Shown here piece by piece: positions 1 through 6,004 of a stretch of DNA of 12,955 nucleotides. The notes below the pieces were generated by a model. That model saw only the letters and a list, made by a program, of their open reading frames with translations. It was not told the DNA's origin and did not search any database. The first letter of the stretch is position 1, and the number at the start of each line of letters is the position of its first letter. This DNA is from Izhakiella capsodis (lineage in GTDB: Bacteria > Pseudomonadota > Gammaproteobacteria > Enterobacterales > Enterobacteriaceae): positions 1-12,955 of the forward strand of contig NZ_FOVC01000019.1 of assembly GCF_900115045.1 (NCBI RefSeq). The letters are read 5' to 3'. The position numbers and the translations under genes were made by a program.

Positions 1-465
1 ACCATCAACCTGCACTAAGGTACACATTACGCCTATACCTAAGTACAGAAAGCTATTTATCTGCCTCATCCAACTCAAATTCTAAGCATGAAAAAACCAC
101 GCGCATTTGTGCCGGGGGTTTCTGACTTAGCATTCCTCGATAATCTATTTAGAGGATCTTAGTTTATTTCAGCAAAAAACGCTCTATTTAACATAATGGT
201 TGTTATGCGCCCCGGCAAAAACGCACTCGTTTAAAATGCCATCCTAAAGCCCTAAAAGGATATGTTTTCCGGGCTGTATTTGGCTAAAAACAGCAGTAAC
301 ATTTTTATAACAAAACGCCACTATTGGCATTCAGTCAAATCAGCATGTGAAAGGCTCATTTCTGACAGTTTTACGTTTTCAGTAGCCCAGAAACACGAAA
401 GCCCCGCATCCGAAGAAGCGAGGCTTTGAAATTGAGGTCGTAAAATTAAATCATAATTCTAGATG
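1..465. other. Gene-free stretch left of Q; expected site of late-promoter signals
   Basis: No convincing coding region is seen on either strand in this stretch of about 465 bases. It lies downstream of the leftward Q gene, where phages of this type usually carry the Q-responsive late promoter and early terminator before the lysis genes; that role is inference and I could not pick out a convincing late promoter. Visible structures are an imperfect inverted repeat ACTAAGGTA/TACCTAAGT near 13-44 (8 of 9 pairs), CATAA/TTATG arms near 192-207, AAACG/CGTTT around 219-232, and AGCCC/GGGCT arms near 247-275. None is strong alone. The Q terminator at 398-427 is listed separately. Confidence 0.4.
398..427 (-). 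terminator. Terminator-like hairpin after Q
   Basis: Ten-base arms at 398-407 and 418-427 pair around a ten-base loop. Read on the minus strand the stem is AAAGCCTCGC/GCGGGGCTTT with one U-G wobble; on the plus strand the same position is a C-A mismatch, so it suits leftward transcription. It lies 39 bases past the Q stop codon. The tract that follows is CGTGTTTC rather than a clean U-run, so its strength is uncertain. Confidence 0.5.
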
Positions 466-888
466 CTAGAAGATTAGCACAGGTTTTTGGGCACCCGCAA
501 GAGGTTCCGGTAAAACAACGACCGGATCCATATCGAGCCGGATCCCCTGCATCACCAAGCACCCATTTAAAAACGACTCCGAAGCGTTGAGGGACGCCCT
601 TACCTGCATCCTTGGGATATCCATTGCCTCTGCGATAAATCGCGTTGTATGACCCCCGATGAAACGTTGTCCCAGGATCAAGATATCATCCACGTCGCGA
701 ACCATGCTCATGTGCGCGACGCAGGTATCAATCGCCAGTCCGTCTTCGTCAGAGCAGCCAGGCTTGCCTACTTCAGATTTGCGTCCGGGTGTGACTGACA
801 TCGCAGGCCAGTCCACCAGTGAGCAATATTCTTCACTCGCAGCCCACCGGCCCCAGCGTTCTAAAACTTCTTGCATATCTCTGCGCAT
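466..888 (-). CDS. Q: Phage late-gene antiterminator Q (PF06530-like)
   Basis: The predicted 140-residue protein matches my recollection of the short phage antitermination protein Q family (phage 21-like). It opens MRRDMQEVLERWGRWAA, has a central CSDEDGLAIDTCVA segment, and a C-terminal helix-turn-helix-like half ending RLDMDPVVV. Family members load on RNA polymerase paused at the late promoter and let it pass terminators, switching on lysis and structural genes. I chose the start at 888, not the in-frame ATG at 906, because it has GAGG nine bases upstream and matches the usual family N-terminus. It is the last gene of the leftward group, 44 bases after its neighbour, and is followed by a terminator hairpin. 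The late genes should lie to the left of this window. Confidence 0.85.
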   Translation of the reverse strand: MRRDMQEVLERWGRWAASEEYCSLVDWPAMSVTPGRKSEVGKPGCSDEDGLAIDTCVAHMSMVRDVDDILILGQRFIGGHTTRFIAEAMDIPRMQVRASLNASESFLNGCLVMQGIRLDMDPVVVLPEPLAGAQKPVLIF

Positions 889-932
889 AACGCTCAACCT
901 CAACATTTCTCAACAAAAATTTTATGAAGACA

Positions 933-1223
933 TTACCGCTCGTCTTTCATTTTTAAACTCGCCAGCCGCTTAAGCCTCTGCGAATAGGCTTCCCAATTTG
1001 CTAACGAGGACGTTGGATGCTCGATATCGTTGTAAAGCCATACAGAATCCTCCCGTTGTGTGACTGGCGGCGGAGCCAACGCATCACGAGTAGCCTGAGT
1101 AAGGCTGCGCTTAAAGAAAAATGGCTCCCCCAACGGCTTATAGTCCCGGTTAAAAACTTCCCATGAGTCGTTCTCATTGCGGCGGATACCGTAGGGCATA
1201 CATTGACGAAAAATTTTGGACAT
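933..1223 (-). CDS. Small conserved phage protein of unknown function
   Basis: This 96-residue protein begins MSKIFRQCMPYGIRRNENDSW and continues with FNRDYKPLGEP. I recognise that opening from small proteins found near primase and Q genes in enterobacterial prophages, but no function is known to me. It has no signal peptide or membrane segment and ends in a basic, helix-prone tail (YSQRLKRLASLKMKDER). A two-part Shine-Dalgarno stretch (GGAGAAAGGA) precedes the ATG. It sits between the iteron array and Q, so it could be co-transcribed with Q from the promoter proposed inside the array. Its position between a replication origin and the late-gene switch suggests a regulatory or accessory role; that is inference. 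Confidence 0.7.
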   Translation of the reverse strand: MSKIFRQCMPYGIRRNENDSWEVFNRDYKPLGEPFFFKRSLTQATRDALAPPPVTQREDSVWLYNDIEHPTSSLANWEAYSQRLKRLASLKMKDER

Positions 1224-1273
1224 ATTCCTTTCTCCGTTTCGATATTTGCGTTTTTCTGCACGTTAATTGCCGA

Positions 1274-1537
1274 GGTGACAGATGGGTGACAGATAAAACA
1301 CCATCTGACACCGCCGCCATTCCTTGTCCTGTAAGGGTTTGGGCGTTTTAAGTGACAGGTGACAGTTATTTCTAGGTCTATATACGTATGCGCATGTGTA
1401 ATGTACCCAGATTAAAACCTCTCGCGTATATAGAGTTAAAAACATCTGTCACCTGTCACCCTTTCGCCGTTTTTATATGTTTTTATTGATTTTTTTCAGG
1501 TGACAGATAAGGGTTTATCTGTCACCCATCTGTCACC
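1274..1537. repeat. ori: Mirror-symmetric iteron array, candidate replication origin
   Basis: Ten copies of a decamer with consensus GGTGACAGAT lie here. On the plus strand: 1274-1283, 1285-1294, 1351-1360, 1358-1367, 1499-1508. Inverted: 1303-1312, 1444-1453, 1451-1460, 1517-1526, 1528-1537. Six are exact and the rest have one or two changes. Each copy has a partner at the exact mirror position about 1405/1406: outer pairs have 11-base pitch, inner pairs 7-base pitch, and 24-base outer arms (1274-1297 and 1514-1537) are perfectly complementary. Ten-base arms TCTATATACG/CGTATATAGA (1377-1386, 1425-1434) flank the centre. The copies at 1499 and 1517 form a perfect 12-bp stem with a GGGT loop. 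An AT-rich tract fills 1467-1497. The array abuts the primase-helicase 3' end; phage P4 alpha protein binds comparable GGTGAACAG-type iterons. Origin function is inference. Confidence 0.8.
1411..1439 (-). promoter_or_regulatory. Possible leftward promoter inside the iteron array
   Basis: On the minus strand TTAACT (1434-1439) and TTTAAT (1411-1416) are separated by 17 bases, 4/6 and 5/6 matches to the sigma-70 boxes. Transcription would start near the dyad centre and run about 180 bases to the small protein at 1223, then into Q. It would have to work between bound iterons, so the iteron-binding protein might control it. No other clear promoter for these two genes was found. Confidence 0.35.
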
Positions 1538-1540
1538 TTT

Positions 1541-3787
1541 TCAAAGCTGATTTTGCAAATTTTCGCAAGTTTCAAAAATCTCGCGTAATTCTTCGTTGCT
1601 GAACACGCAATTTTTTTCAAGTAACCAGAAGCGTTGCGCGATCCCCTCAACCTTTACGCGCACAGGTTCACGTTTGGTTTTTTCTTTCAGTATCCTGGTA
1701 ATGTGCTTTTGGTTAATTTCTGCGTCCAAACCCACCTCTTTGATCACCTCGTTGACAATTTGCTGGTAGGTCATAGCTGGCGCAGGGGGGTTTTCCAGCA
1801 CACTAATAACCGCCGCTTCCAGGTCGCTTTTATTACTTTCGATCATTAACTGGCGTTCTTTGGTATTCGGCGCACGCTGCCAATTGAACTGCGAAATATC
1901 AACATTCATCAGGTACCAGTACACTTGCGCTATAAAGTCGTTATCGCCGAGTGCAGAGTACAGGTGGGCGTAGTGTTCTTCCCCCGCCTCGGTATCAGGG
2001 CCACCCAATACCGCAATGCGGCGGTCTTCTTCGGGAAGCACCAGGGCGTCGATATGGTTGGTATAGAACAAAAAACCGGTGAAAATATCGATGGTCATTT
2101 TCTTACCGTATTTGCTGTTGACCTCAAAGCGTGGCTCCGTCAGCACGTCGCGGATCTTGTCGTTAACCTCATACCTTTTATCGTTTTCCCGAACCTCATC
2201 GATGGTACAGAGCAAGGTGTGGTACAGATAATCGTGGAACTGGTTATCACACAGGATCTTCATGCGGGTACGTGAGCAGTTCCATTTACCCAACACGCGC
2301 TCCATCAGTTGGCTGATCCACCCCCTCCCGGTACCGTGGGCGGTAGATACATGCAGGATAGTGACAGGGCAGCGGCGTTCGGGCCGCTGTACAAACCACG
2401 CCAGCCGCGCAATAAAGAAACGTCGCTGCCAGTCGTCAGGTACGAGGTAGGCCATATGGTTAAGGAAGGTTGCTACCTTGCCCGTATCCGAGGTTTTCGC
2501 ATGCTCAGGCATATAGAATTCGTTAACTTCAAAGCGGCCATCGGGCCGTTCGATAAGCCTGCCTACGCCGGGCTGATAACCGGTAGACTCAGCAACTTGT
2601 TTGGCGGGATGCTCCAGCCATTTCTTTGTTGCCGGAGTGGGATTGCCTTTCCCTATCGGCGGGAACTGATACGGAGCCATCAGGTTTTTGAACGCTTTCA
2701 TCTCCATCATGCAGTTATAAGGAGGCCGGGTAAGATCACAAACGCGATCCCCCTGAATCACATAAAGAAAGCGTTTTAAAAAGTGGCTGGTCATATCAAT
2801 ATTGATTTCTGGAAAATCGCCACCCTCTGGTTGAGTGACATCTTCAAAATCGCTATCGCGAAAACCAATTTTATTAAGATAATCGCCGTCATTGCGGTGG
2901 GCGCAACTGGCGTGAAGGCACTTAAAATGCCCCAACTCAAAACCAGCGGTACCGCCAGGAAAGTAAACGGTAGAGGTGGGATCGGACGCACCACCGTGTC
3001 CATCTTCAAACGGGCACCGAATGTAACGTTCCCCACTGGAGCCAAAATCCAGTGTCCAGTTGTTGGCGTCGAGATAATCGGCTACATCATCGGTCGCACC
3101 CGGCGTGGCCTGGCTACGATCACGCAATCGGCCCATTCCTGCTTCGGTCGAAATGTCCACAGGCAGAACATCAGCCAGCGCTGCCCAAAAAGCTTCAAGC
3201 TGTTCCGGGGTGATAGCCAACGGTTCACCGGGTAATCCTCCGTCCCATTCAATGCGAGCGCCGCTGGGATGGGAACCCGCGATAACCGCCTGCTGGCCTT
3301 CGGCTAACAGTTCGATCAGCCCGTTGCCACCACACAGACGGTGAATACGCTTGCGGTAATCGCCAATTACGGCCAGCAAATACAGACATTTATTGCTGTT
3401 AGCCCGATACCTGCGCGGCGGCAGCTTACCGAAATGCTCGAGCAATAAAGCACGGACATCATCCTGTATCTCTGGCGATTCGCTGTCGCAGTCCAGCGCC
3501 AGCCAGCCGTTACCCATGCGGGAACAGATGCCGTAATCGCTTTCCTTACTCCAGCGCTCAATATTCGCATCGTTGATCTGGCGTTTTGTCCAGTTGGATA
3601 AACCAACCACTTGCCGGTTGCTGTTGTACTGGCTTGGGGTTTTACCCAAGGCTTTCATTTTACTATCAGGGGATAGCGGCGCTTCAGGATTGCACACCAC
3701 TGGCAGCAGGTCATAACTGCGGCCCAGCACCAGATCGAAGTGGAACCACTCATCCGGCGTCGCTCCCCACGGTTTATTTTGGGGCAT
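1541..3787 (-). CDS. Phage primase-helicase: Prim-Pol domain plus DUF5906/D5-like SF3 helicase
   Basis: This 748-residue protein probably makes primers and unwinds DNA at the phage origin. Residues about 1-210 look like an archaeal-type Prim-Pol domain: GWLALDCD with acidic residues D99 and D101, and AVIAGSHPSG near 168-176. A likely zinc site follows (C258, H264, C290, C295, H297). The helicase half (about 450-600) has a nucleotide-binding loop HGTGRGW (484-490), a Walker B-like TIDE (528-531), a sensor-like YTNHID (575-580) and an arginine-rich EEDRR (586-590). The loop lacks the usual GK[ST] lysine, which I believe is normal for this phage family. A C-terminal winged-helix-like tail (about 655-725) may bind DNA. 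The start has AAAGGCG upstream and lies 3 bases after the cro-like stop, implying translational coupling. Its 3' end abuts the iteron array. Confidence 0.88.
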   Translation of the reverse strand: MPQNKPWGATPDEWFHFDLVLGRSYDLLPVVCNPEAPLSPDSKMKALGKTPSQYNSNRQVVGLSNWTKRQINDANIERWSKESDYGICSRMGNGWLALDCDSESPEIQDDVRALLLEHFGKLPPRRYRANSNKCLYLLAVIGDYRKRIHRLCGGNGLIELLAEGQQAVIAGSHPSGARIEWDGGLPGEPLAITPEQLEAFWAALADVLPVDISTEAGMGRLRDRSQATPGATDDVADYLDANNWTLDFGSSGERYIRCPFEDGHGGASDPTSTVYFPGGTAGFELGHFKCLHASCAHRNDGDYLNKIGFRDSDFEDVTQPEGGDFPEINIDMTSHFLKRFLYVIQGDRVCDLTRPPYNCMMEMKAFKNLMAPYQFPPIGKGNPTPATKKWLEHPAKQVAESTGYQPGVGRLIERPDGRFEVNEFYMPEHAKTSDTGKVATFLNHMAYLVPDDWQRRFFIARLAWFVQRPERRCPVTILHVSTAHGTGRGWISQLMERVLGKWNCSRTRMKILCDNQFHDYLYHTLLCTIDEVRENDKRYEVNDKIRDVLTEPRFEVNSKYGKKMTIDIFTGFLFYTNHIDALVLPEEDRRIAVLGGPDTEAGEEHYAHLYSALGDNDFIAQVYWYLMNVDISQFNWQRAPNTKERQLMIESNKSDLEAAVISVLENPPAPAMTYQQIVNEVIKEVGLDAEINQKHITRILKEKTKREPVRVKVEGIAQRFWLLEKNCVFSNEELREIFETCENLQNQL

Positions 3788-3790
3788 GGG

Positions 3791-4000
3791 TTACGCCTTT
3801 TGTTCTGCGGTTTGAGCTTTCACTTCTGAGAATAGATCTTCTAATGTGCGTACAACAGACAACCGGGGATCAGCATTTTTACCCGACACAATACGGCTTA
3901 TAGATGCTTGGCTAATGCCTGTCCGAGCTTGGATTTCAACCTGCGTAAGCCCCGATGCAATCAAGGCTTGAACTGTTTCTTTGGGGGTAAGGGATTGCAT
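3791..4000 (-). CDS. Cro-like XRE-family regulator
   Basis: A 69-residue protein made of little more than one helix-turn-helix domain: LTQVEIQARTGISQASISRIVSGK spans about residues 18-41, with the recognition helix near 30-38. Such small XRE proteins divergent from a CI repressor act like Cro, binding the shared operators and favouring lytic growth. GAGG lies nine bases before the ATG. It is the first gene of the leftward operon and is separated by only 3 bases from the primase-helicase, so it would directly govern replication-gene output. It could also be an activator of the CII type, but size and position fit Cro better. Confidence 0.82.
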   Translation of the reverse strand: MQSLTPKETVQALIASGLTQVEIQARTGISQASISRIVSGKNADPRLSVVRTLEDLFSEVKAQTAEQKA

Positions 4001-4019
4001 AACGTGTACCTCGCTGTCT

Positions 4020-4108
4020 CTGAATTCAATATTGGATTTAATATTAATTCAGTTTTGAATTCAATGCCAGCGTACAATATTCAATATAGAATATTCAACC
4101 TTTAATAT
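4020..4108. promoter_or_regulatory. Left operator/promoter region between cro-like and cI
   Basis: This AT-rich intergenic region holds repeated TGAATTCA-type palindromes: CTGAATTCAA at 4020-4029 and TTGAATTCAA at 4055-4064. It also has AATTCA-N4-TGAATT at 4046-4061, a TGAATTCAATATT/AATATTAATTCA pair (4021-4051), and AATATTC-N6-GAATATT at 4076-4095. A rightward promoter for cI may be TTCAAT (4080-4085), 17 bp, TAATAT (4103-4108). A leftward promoter may use TTGAAT complementary to 4059-4064, but its -10 is weak. The sites fit operators bound by the CI and Cro proteins; which palindrome is the true unit is not settled. Confidence 0.65.
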
Positions 4109-4127
4109 CTTCAATAAGGGTTTAGGC

Positions 4128-4802
4128 ATGGACCACACAACTGACCGATTGATCGCCAACGTCAACCTCTTGATGCAACAGAAAGGCGTGGCCAACGTAA
4201 CTGAATTAGCAAAAAACACTAGGATCCCTCAACCCACCATGCATAGGCTAGTGACCGGGGACATCAAGGATCCAAAGTATGCTTTACTAAAACGCATTGC
4301 TGATTACTTCAAAGTTACCGTTGAAGAACTGGTGGAAAATGACCTAACCAAAACCAACCCCGAATGCAATGTAAACAGCCTTCTAGAATCACTTTATTTC
4401 ACACAAGTTCCAGTCGTGGGGGGAGCACAGCTTGGAAACGGAGGGCATTGGGTAAACCTTCAATACCCCGTTGGTTACGGCGATGGGTTTATCAACTGGC
4501 CGACAAGAGATCCAGAAGCCTTTGCTCTTCGCTGTTCGGGCGATTCAATGAAGCCACGCATCAAAGACGGTGAGTATGTCGTTATTGAGCCAAACCATAG
4601 TTACTTGCCAGGAGATGAGGTACTTGTCATTACCAAGGATGAGCAAGTAATGGTGAAAACCTTTCTTTACGAACGCGATGCCGAAGTCATGGTTATGTCA
4701 ATAAACGAAGAACACCTTCCTATACGCTTTGCCCTCAAAGAGATCGAAAGCATTCAGTATGTCGCAGGAATAGCAAAACCATCACTCTACATAGGTGATT
4801 GA
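4128..4802 (+). CDS. cI: CI-like prophage repressor (XRE HTH plus S24 peptidase)
   Basis: A 224-residue lysogeny repressor. The N-terminal helix-turn-helix spans about residues 23-45 (VTELAKNTRIPQPTMHRLVTG). The C-terminal LexA/CI-type S24 domain contains the catalytic serine S140 in RCSGDSMKP and the general-base lysine K177 in VMVKTF. So self-cleavage after RecA activation (SOS induction) is expected. The hinge VPVVGGAQLGNGG (about 94-106) is where cleavage would fall, although no textbook Ala-Gly pair is present. The AAGGG Shine-Dalgarno lies eight bases upstream of the ATG. The gene is flanked by operator arrays on both sides and followed immediately by its own terminator. It should silence the leftward cro/primase operon and the rightward early operon. 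Confidence 0.93.
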   Translation: MDHTTDRLIANVNLLMQQKGVANVTELAKNTRIPQPTMHRLVTGDIKDPKYALLKRIADYFKVTVEELVENDLTKTNPECNVNSLLESLYFTQVPVVGGAQLGNGGHWVNLQYPVGYGDGFINWPTRDPEAFALRCSGDSMKPRIKDGEYVVIEPNHSYLPGDEVLVITKDEQVMVKTFLYERDAEVMVMSINEEHLPIRFALKEIESIQYVAGIAKPSLYIGD

Positions 4803-4821
4803 TTAGCTGATAATTTCCACA

Positions 4822-4848
4822 TACCGCCCTATGCGGCGGTAATTTTTT
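4822..4848 (+). terminator. Rho-independent terminator of cI
   Basis: Seven-base arms TACCGCC (4822-4828) and GGCGGTA (4835-4841) enclose a six-base loop and are followed by a six-T run at 4843-4848. It lies 20 bases after the cI stop and isolates cI from the rightward early promoter that starts about 25 bases further on. Confidence 0.88.
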
Positions 4849-4867
4849 GCAAAAATAAATTCACTTT

Positions 4868-4928
4868 TGAATTGACAGGTAATTCATGTTCGATTATAAA
4901 TTCATTATTGAATTTTCATTGAATTCAA
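4868..4928 (+). promoter_or_regulatory. Early rightward promoter with overlapping operators
   Basis: TTGACA (4872-4877) and TATAAA (4895-4900) are spaced by 17 bp, a near-consensus sigma-70 promoter. Operator-like repeats cover it: TGAATT-N7-AATTCA (4868-4886) overlaps the -35 box, AATTCA-N4-TGAATT (4899-4914) covers the start region, and TTGAATTCAA (4919-4928) lies just downstream, identical to 4055-4064 in front of cI. This matches a CI-repressed early promoter, comparable in layout to lambda PL with OL. It should drive the genes from 5067 onward. Confidence 0.8.
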
Positions 4929-5017
4929 AAACGATAGTCGAACGGCGCGACTTTAAACCATGCGTCGGAACCGTGGCGGGACAGGATGTCGGCAATACGG
5001 GGCAAAGTGAACTTATC

Positions 5018-5037
5018 AAGCGTCCTGCGGGGCGCTT
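5018..5037 (+). other. Hairpin in the early-operon leader
   Basis: The 160-base leader after the early promoter contains a 20-base hairpin: AAGCGTCC pairs with GGGCGCTT (one T-G wobble) around a TGCG tetraloop. There is no U-run, so it is not a terminator. A five-base stem AGTCG/CGACT also sits at 4936-4952. It could be a nut/boxB-like or mRNA-stabilising element; no boxA or N-like protein was recognised. Confidence 0.35.
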
Positions 5038-5066
5038 CAGTAAGACCACTGAGAGGATTCAACCCA

Positions 5067-5210
5067 ATGCAACAGCCTGAAAAAGTCAAAACCGCCCCGT
5101 TAAGTACAGCCCCCGTAAATAACACCGTTCGCCGCCTGCGTTGGTTACGTAAGCGCGACGAATTGAAGCTAAATCCGAACGCGCGTTTCCCAATAACTCT
5201 GTATATGTGA
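5067..5210 (+). CDS. Small basic phage protein (47 residues), unknown function
   Basis: The first gene of the rightward operon encodes a 47-residue basic peptide with a positively charged core, VRRLRWLRKRDELKLNP (about residues 21-37), and no membrane segment. It may bind nucleic acid or a host protein; this is inference from charge only. An in-frame ATG at 4986 would give 74 residues, but it has AGG directly against the ATG. The start at 5067 has AGAGGA at an eight-base spacing and is preferred. The stop codon lies eight bases before the next start and close to that gene's GAGG. Confidence 0.6.
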   Translation: MQQPEKVKTAPLSTAPVNNTVRRLRWLRKRDELKLNPNARFPITLYM

Positions 5211-5218
5211 GGTACTTC

Positions 5219-6001
5219 ATGAGCCTTGAATTAGTCATTAAAGAAAATACCGAGGTAATTCGCCAGCTAATCGCAGCAATGCACAATACCGGAATTTTTA
5301 CCCCGTTGGGACCTGAAAAGAAGGATGCTATCGAAAGTCGTAAAAGTTCCTTCAATGAAGCTGCTAATACTGAATGCGAGCAAAAGTTACCGCATATCGA
5401 ATCGCTGGATATTAGGCTTATCCCCGTGCTGGCGAATATGTTCGGCGATGAAGCCCGCCCCCCCACAGCAGAACAAATAGAAAAAGCGCGGGCTTATGCG
5501 AACAGCACTAAAAGCGATAAGTTTACAGATGCGCTCAATTTTGCCCTGAAAGATTGCAAAACAGTTAAATCTGCACCCCGTGCTGTAGTGTTCGATCTCT
5601 GCCTTGTCATGCTGGCGCACTGGAGCGCGATGGAGAACGTAGACGAGCGCCGGGCATTTGCGGAGTTATATATTAAAACGCCATACAACAAACGCGCCGA
5701 TCTGATACCCCGAAAAGCCGAACCAGAGCCAGATCCGGAATCCGAACAAGCCCCCGAACAAGCCCCCGAACAAGCCCCCGAACCGGAGGCGGTACCAGAA
5801 GATAATCATGAGCGGGGTCAGGACACCGCGGCGACGTTTGAACAGGCCAGAGCGTTGATCATGAAGCTGACAACAGGCGGGTATCGCAATGAAGCGTTGG
5901 AAATTCTAGATAAGTTCGGCGCACAGAAACTGGGTCAGGTTCCGCGGGAAAACCTTGCAGAAGTGGCGAAGCTGGCTGAGCAAGCGCTGGCGGGGGAGTA
6001 A
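5219..6001 (+). CDS. Phage early protein with acidic Pro/Glu linker, unknown function
   Basis: A 260-residue protein in three parts. Residues 1-165 are of no recognised fold. A Pro/Glu-rich linker (about 166-195) includes three EQAP units. A C-terminal helical segment (about 205-258), RALIMKLTTGGYRNEALEILDKFGAQKLGQV, resembles a short tail repeated in many phage recombination and replication-region proteins that I cannot name. A GTG at 5207 is in frame, but the ATG at 5219 has GAGG six bases upstream and is preferred. It ends 3 bases before the DUF2800 gene, so the two are probably translationally coupled. That neighbour suggests an accessory role in phage DNA metabolism, but no catalytic motif is visible. 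Confidence 0.75.
   Translation: MSLELVIKENTEVIRQLIAAMHNTGIFTPLGPEKKDAIESRKSSFNEAANTECEQKLPHIESLDIRLIPVLANMFGDEARPPTAEQIEKARAYANSTKSDKFTDALNFALKDCKTVKSAPRAVVFDLCLVMLAHWSAMENVDERRAFAELYIKTPYNKRADLIPRKAEPEPDPESEQAPEQAPEQAPEPEAVPEDNHERGQDTAATFEQARALIMKLTTGGYRNEALEILDKFGAQKLGQVPRENLAEVAKLAEQALAGE
5744..5779 (+). repeat. Three perfect tandem copies of a 12-base unit
   Basis: GAACAAGCCCCC occurs three times head to tail, encoding EQAP three times in the linker of the acidic-linker protein, followed by a partial unit GAACC. Perfect identity at third codon positions points to recent slippage, so copy number may vary between related phages. Confidence 0.85.
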
Positions 6002-6004
6002 GCT

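Noticed and set aside
659..973. Plus-strand open frame of 104 codons opposite Q
   Set aside because: It is antisense to the recognisable Q gene and has no family resemblance.
1274..1537. Repeats considered as a CRISPR array
   Set aside because: Units are about 10 bases, occur in both orientations and lack uniform spacers; the symmetric iteron reading fits better.
2309..2779. Plus-strand open frames opposite the primase-helicase (for example 156 codons)
   Set aside because: They are shadows of a clearly coding minus-strand gene and show no protein-like features.
4986..5066. Longer start for the 47-residue protein
   Set aside because: The ATG at 4986 has its AGG directly adjacent, whereas 5067 has AGAGGA at normal spacing; the longer form is possible but less likely.
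4886..5080. Plus-strand open frame of 64 codons after the early promoter
   Set aside because: Its ATG falls between the -35 and -10 boxes, so the promoter's transcript would not include the start; there is also no ribosome site.
4925..5125. Minus-strand frame with a segment ADILSRHGSDAWF that faintly recalls class I aminoacyl-tRNA synthetases
   Set aside because: It is very short, antisense to the early leader and the 47-residue gene, and the similarity is too weak to claim a captured fragment.
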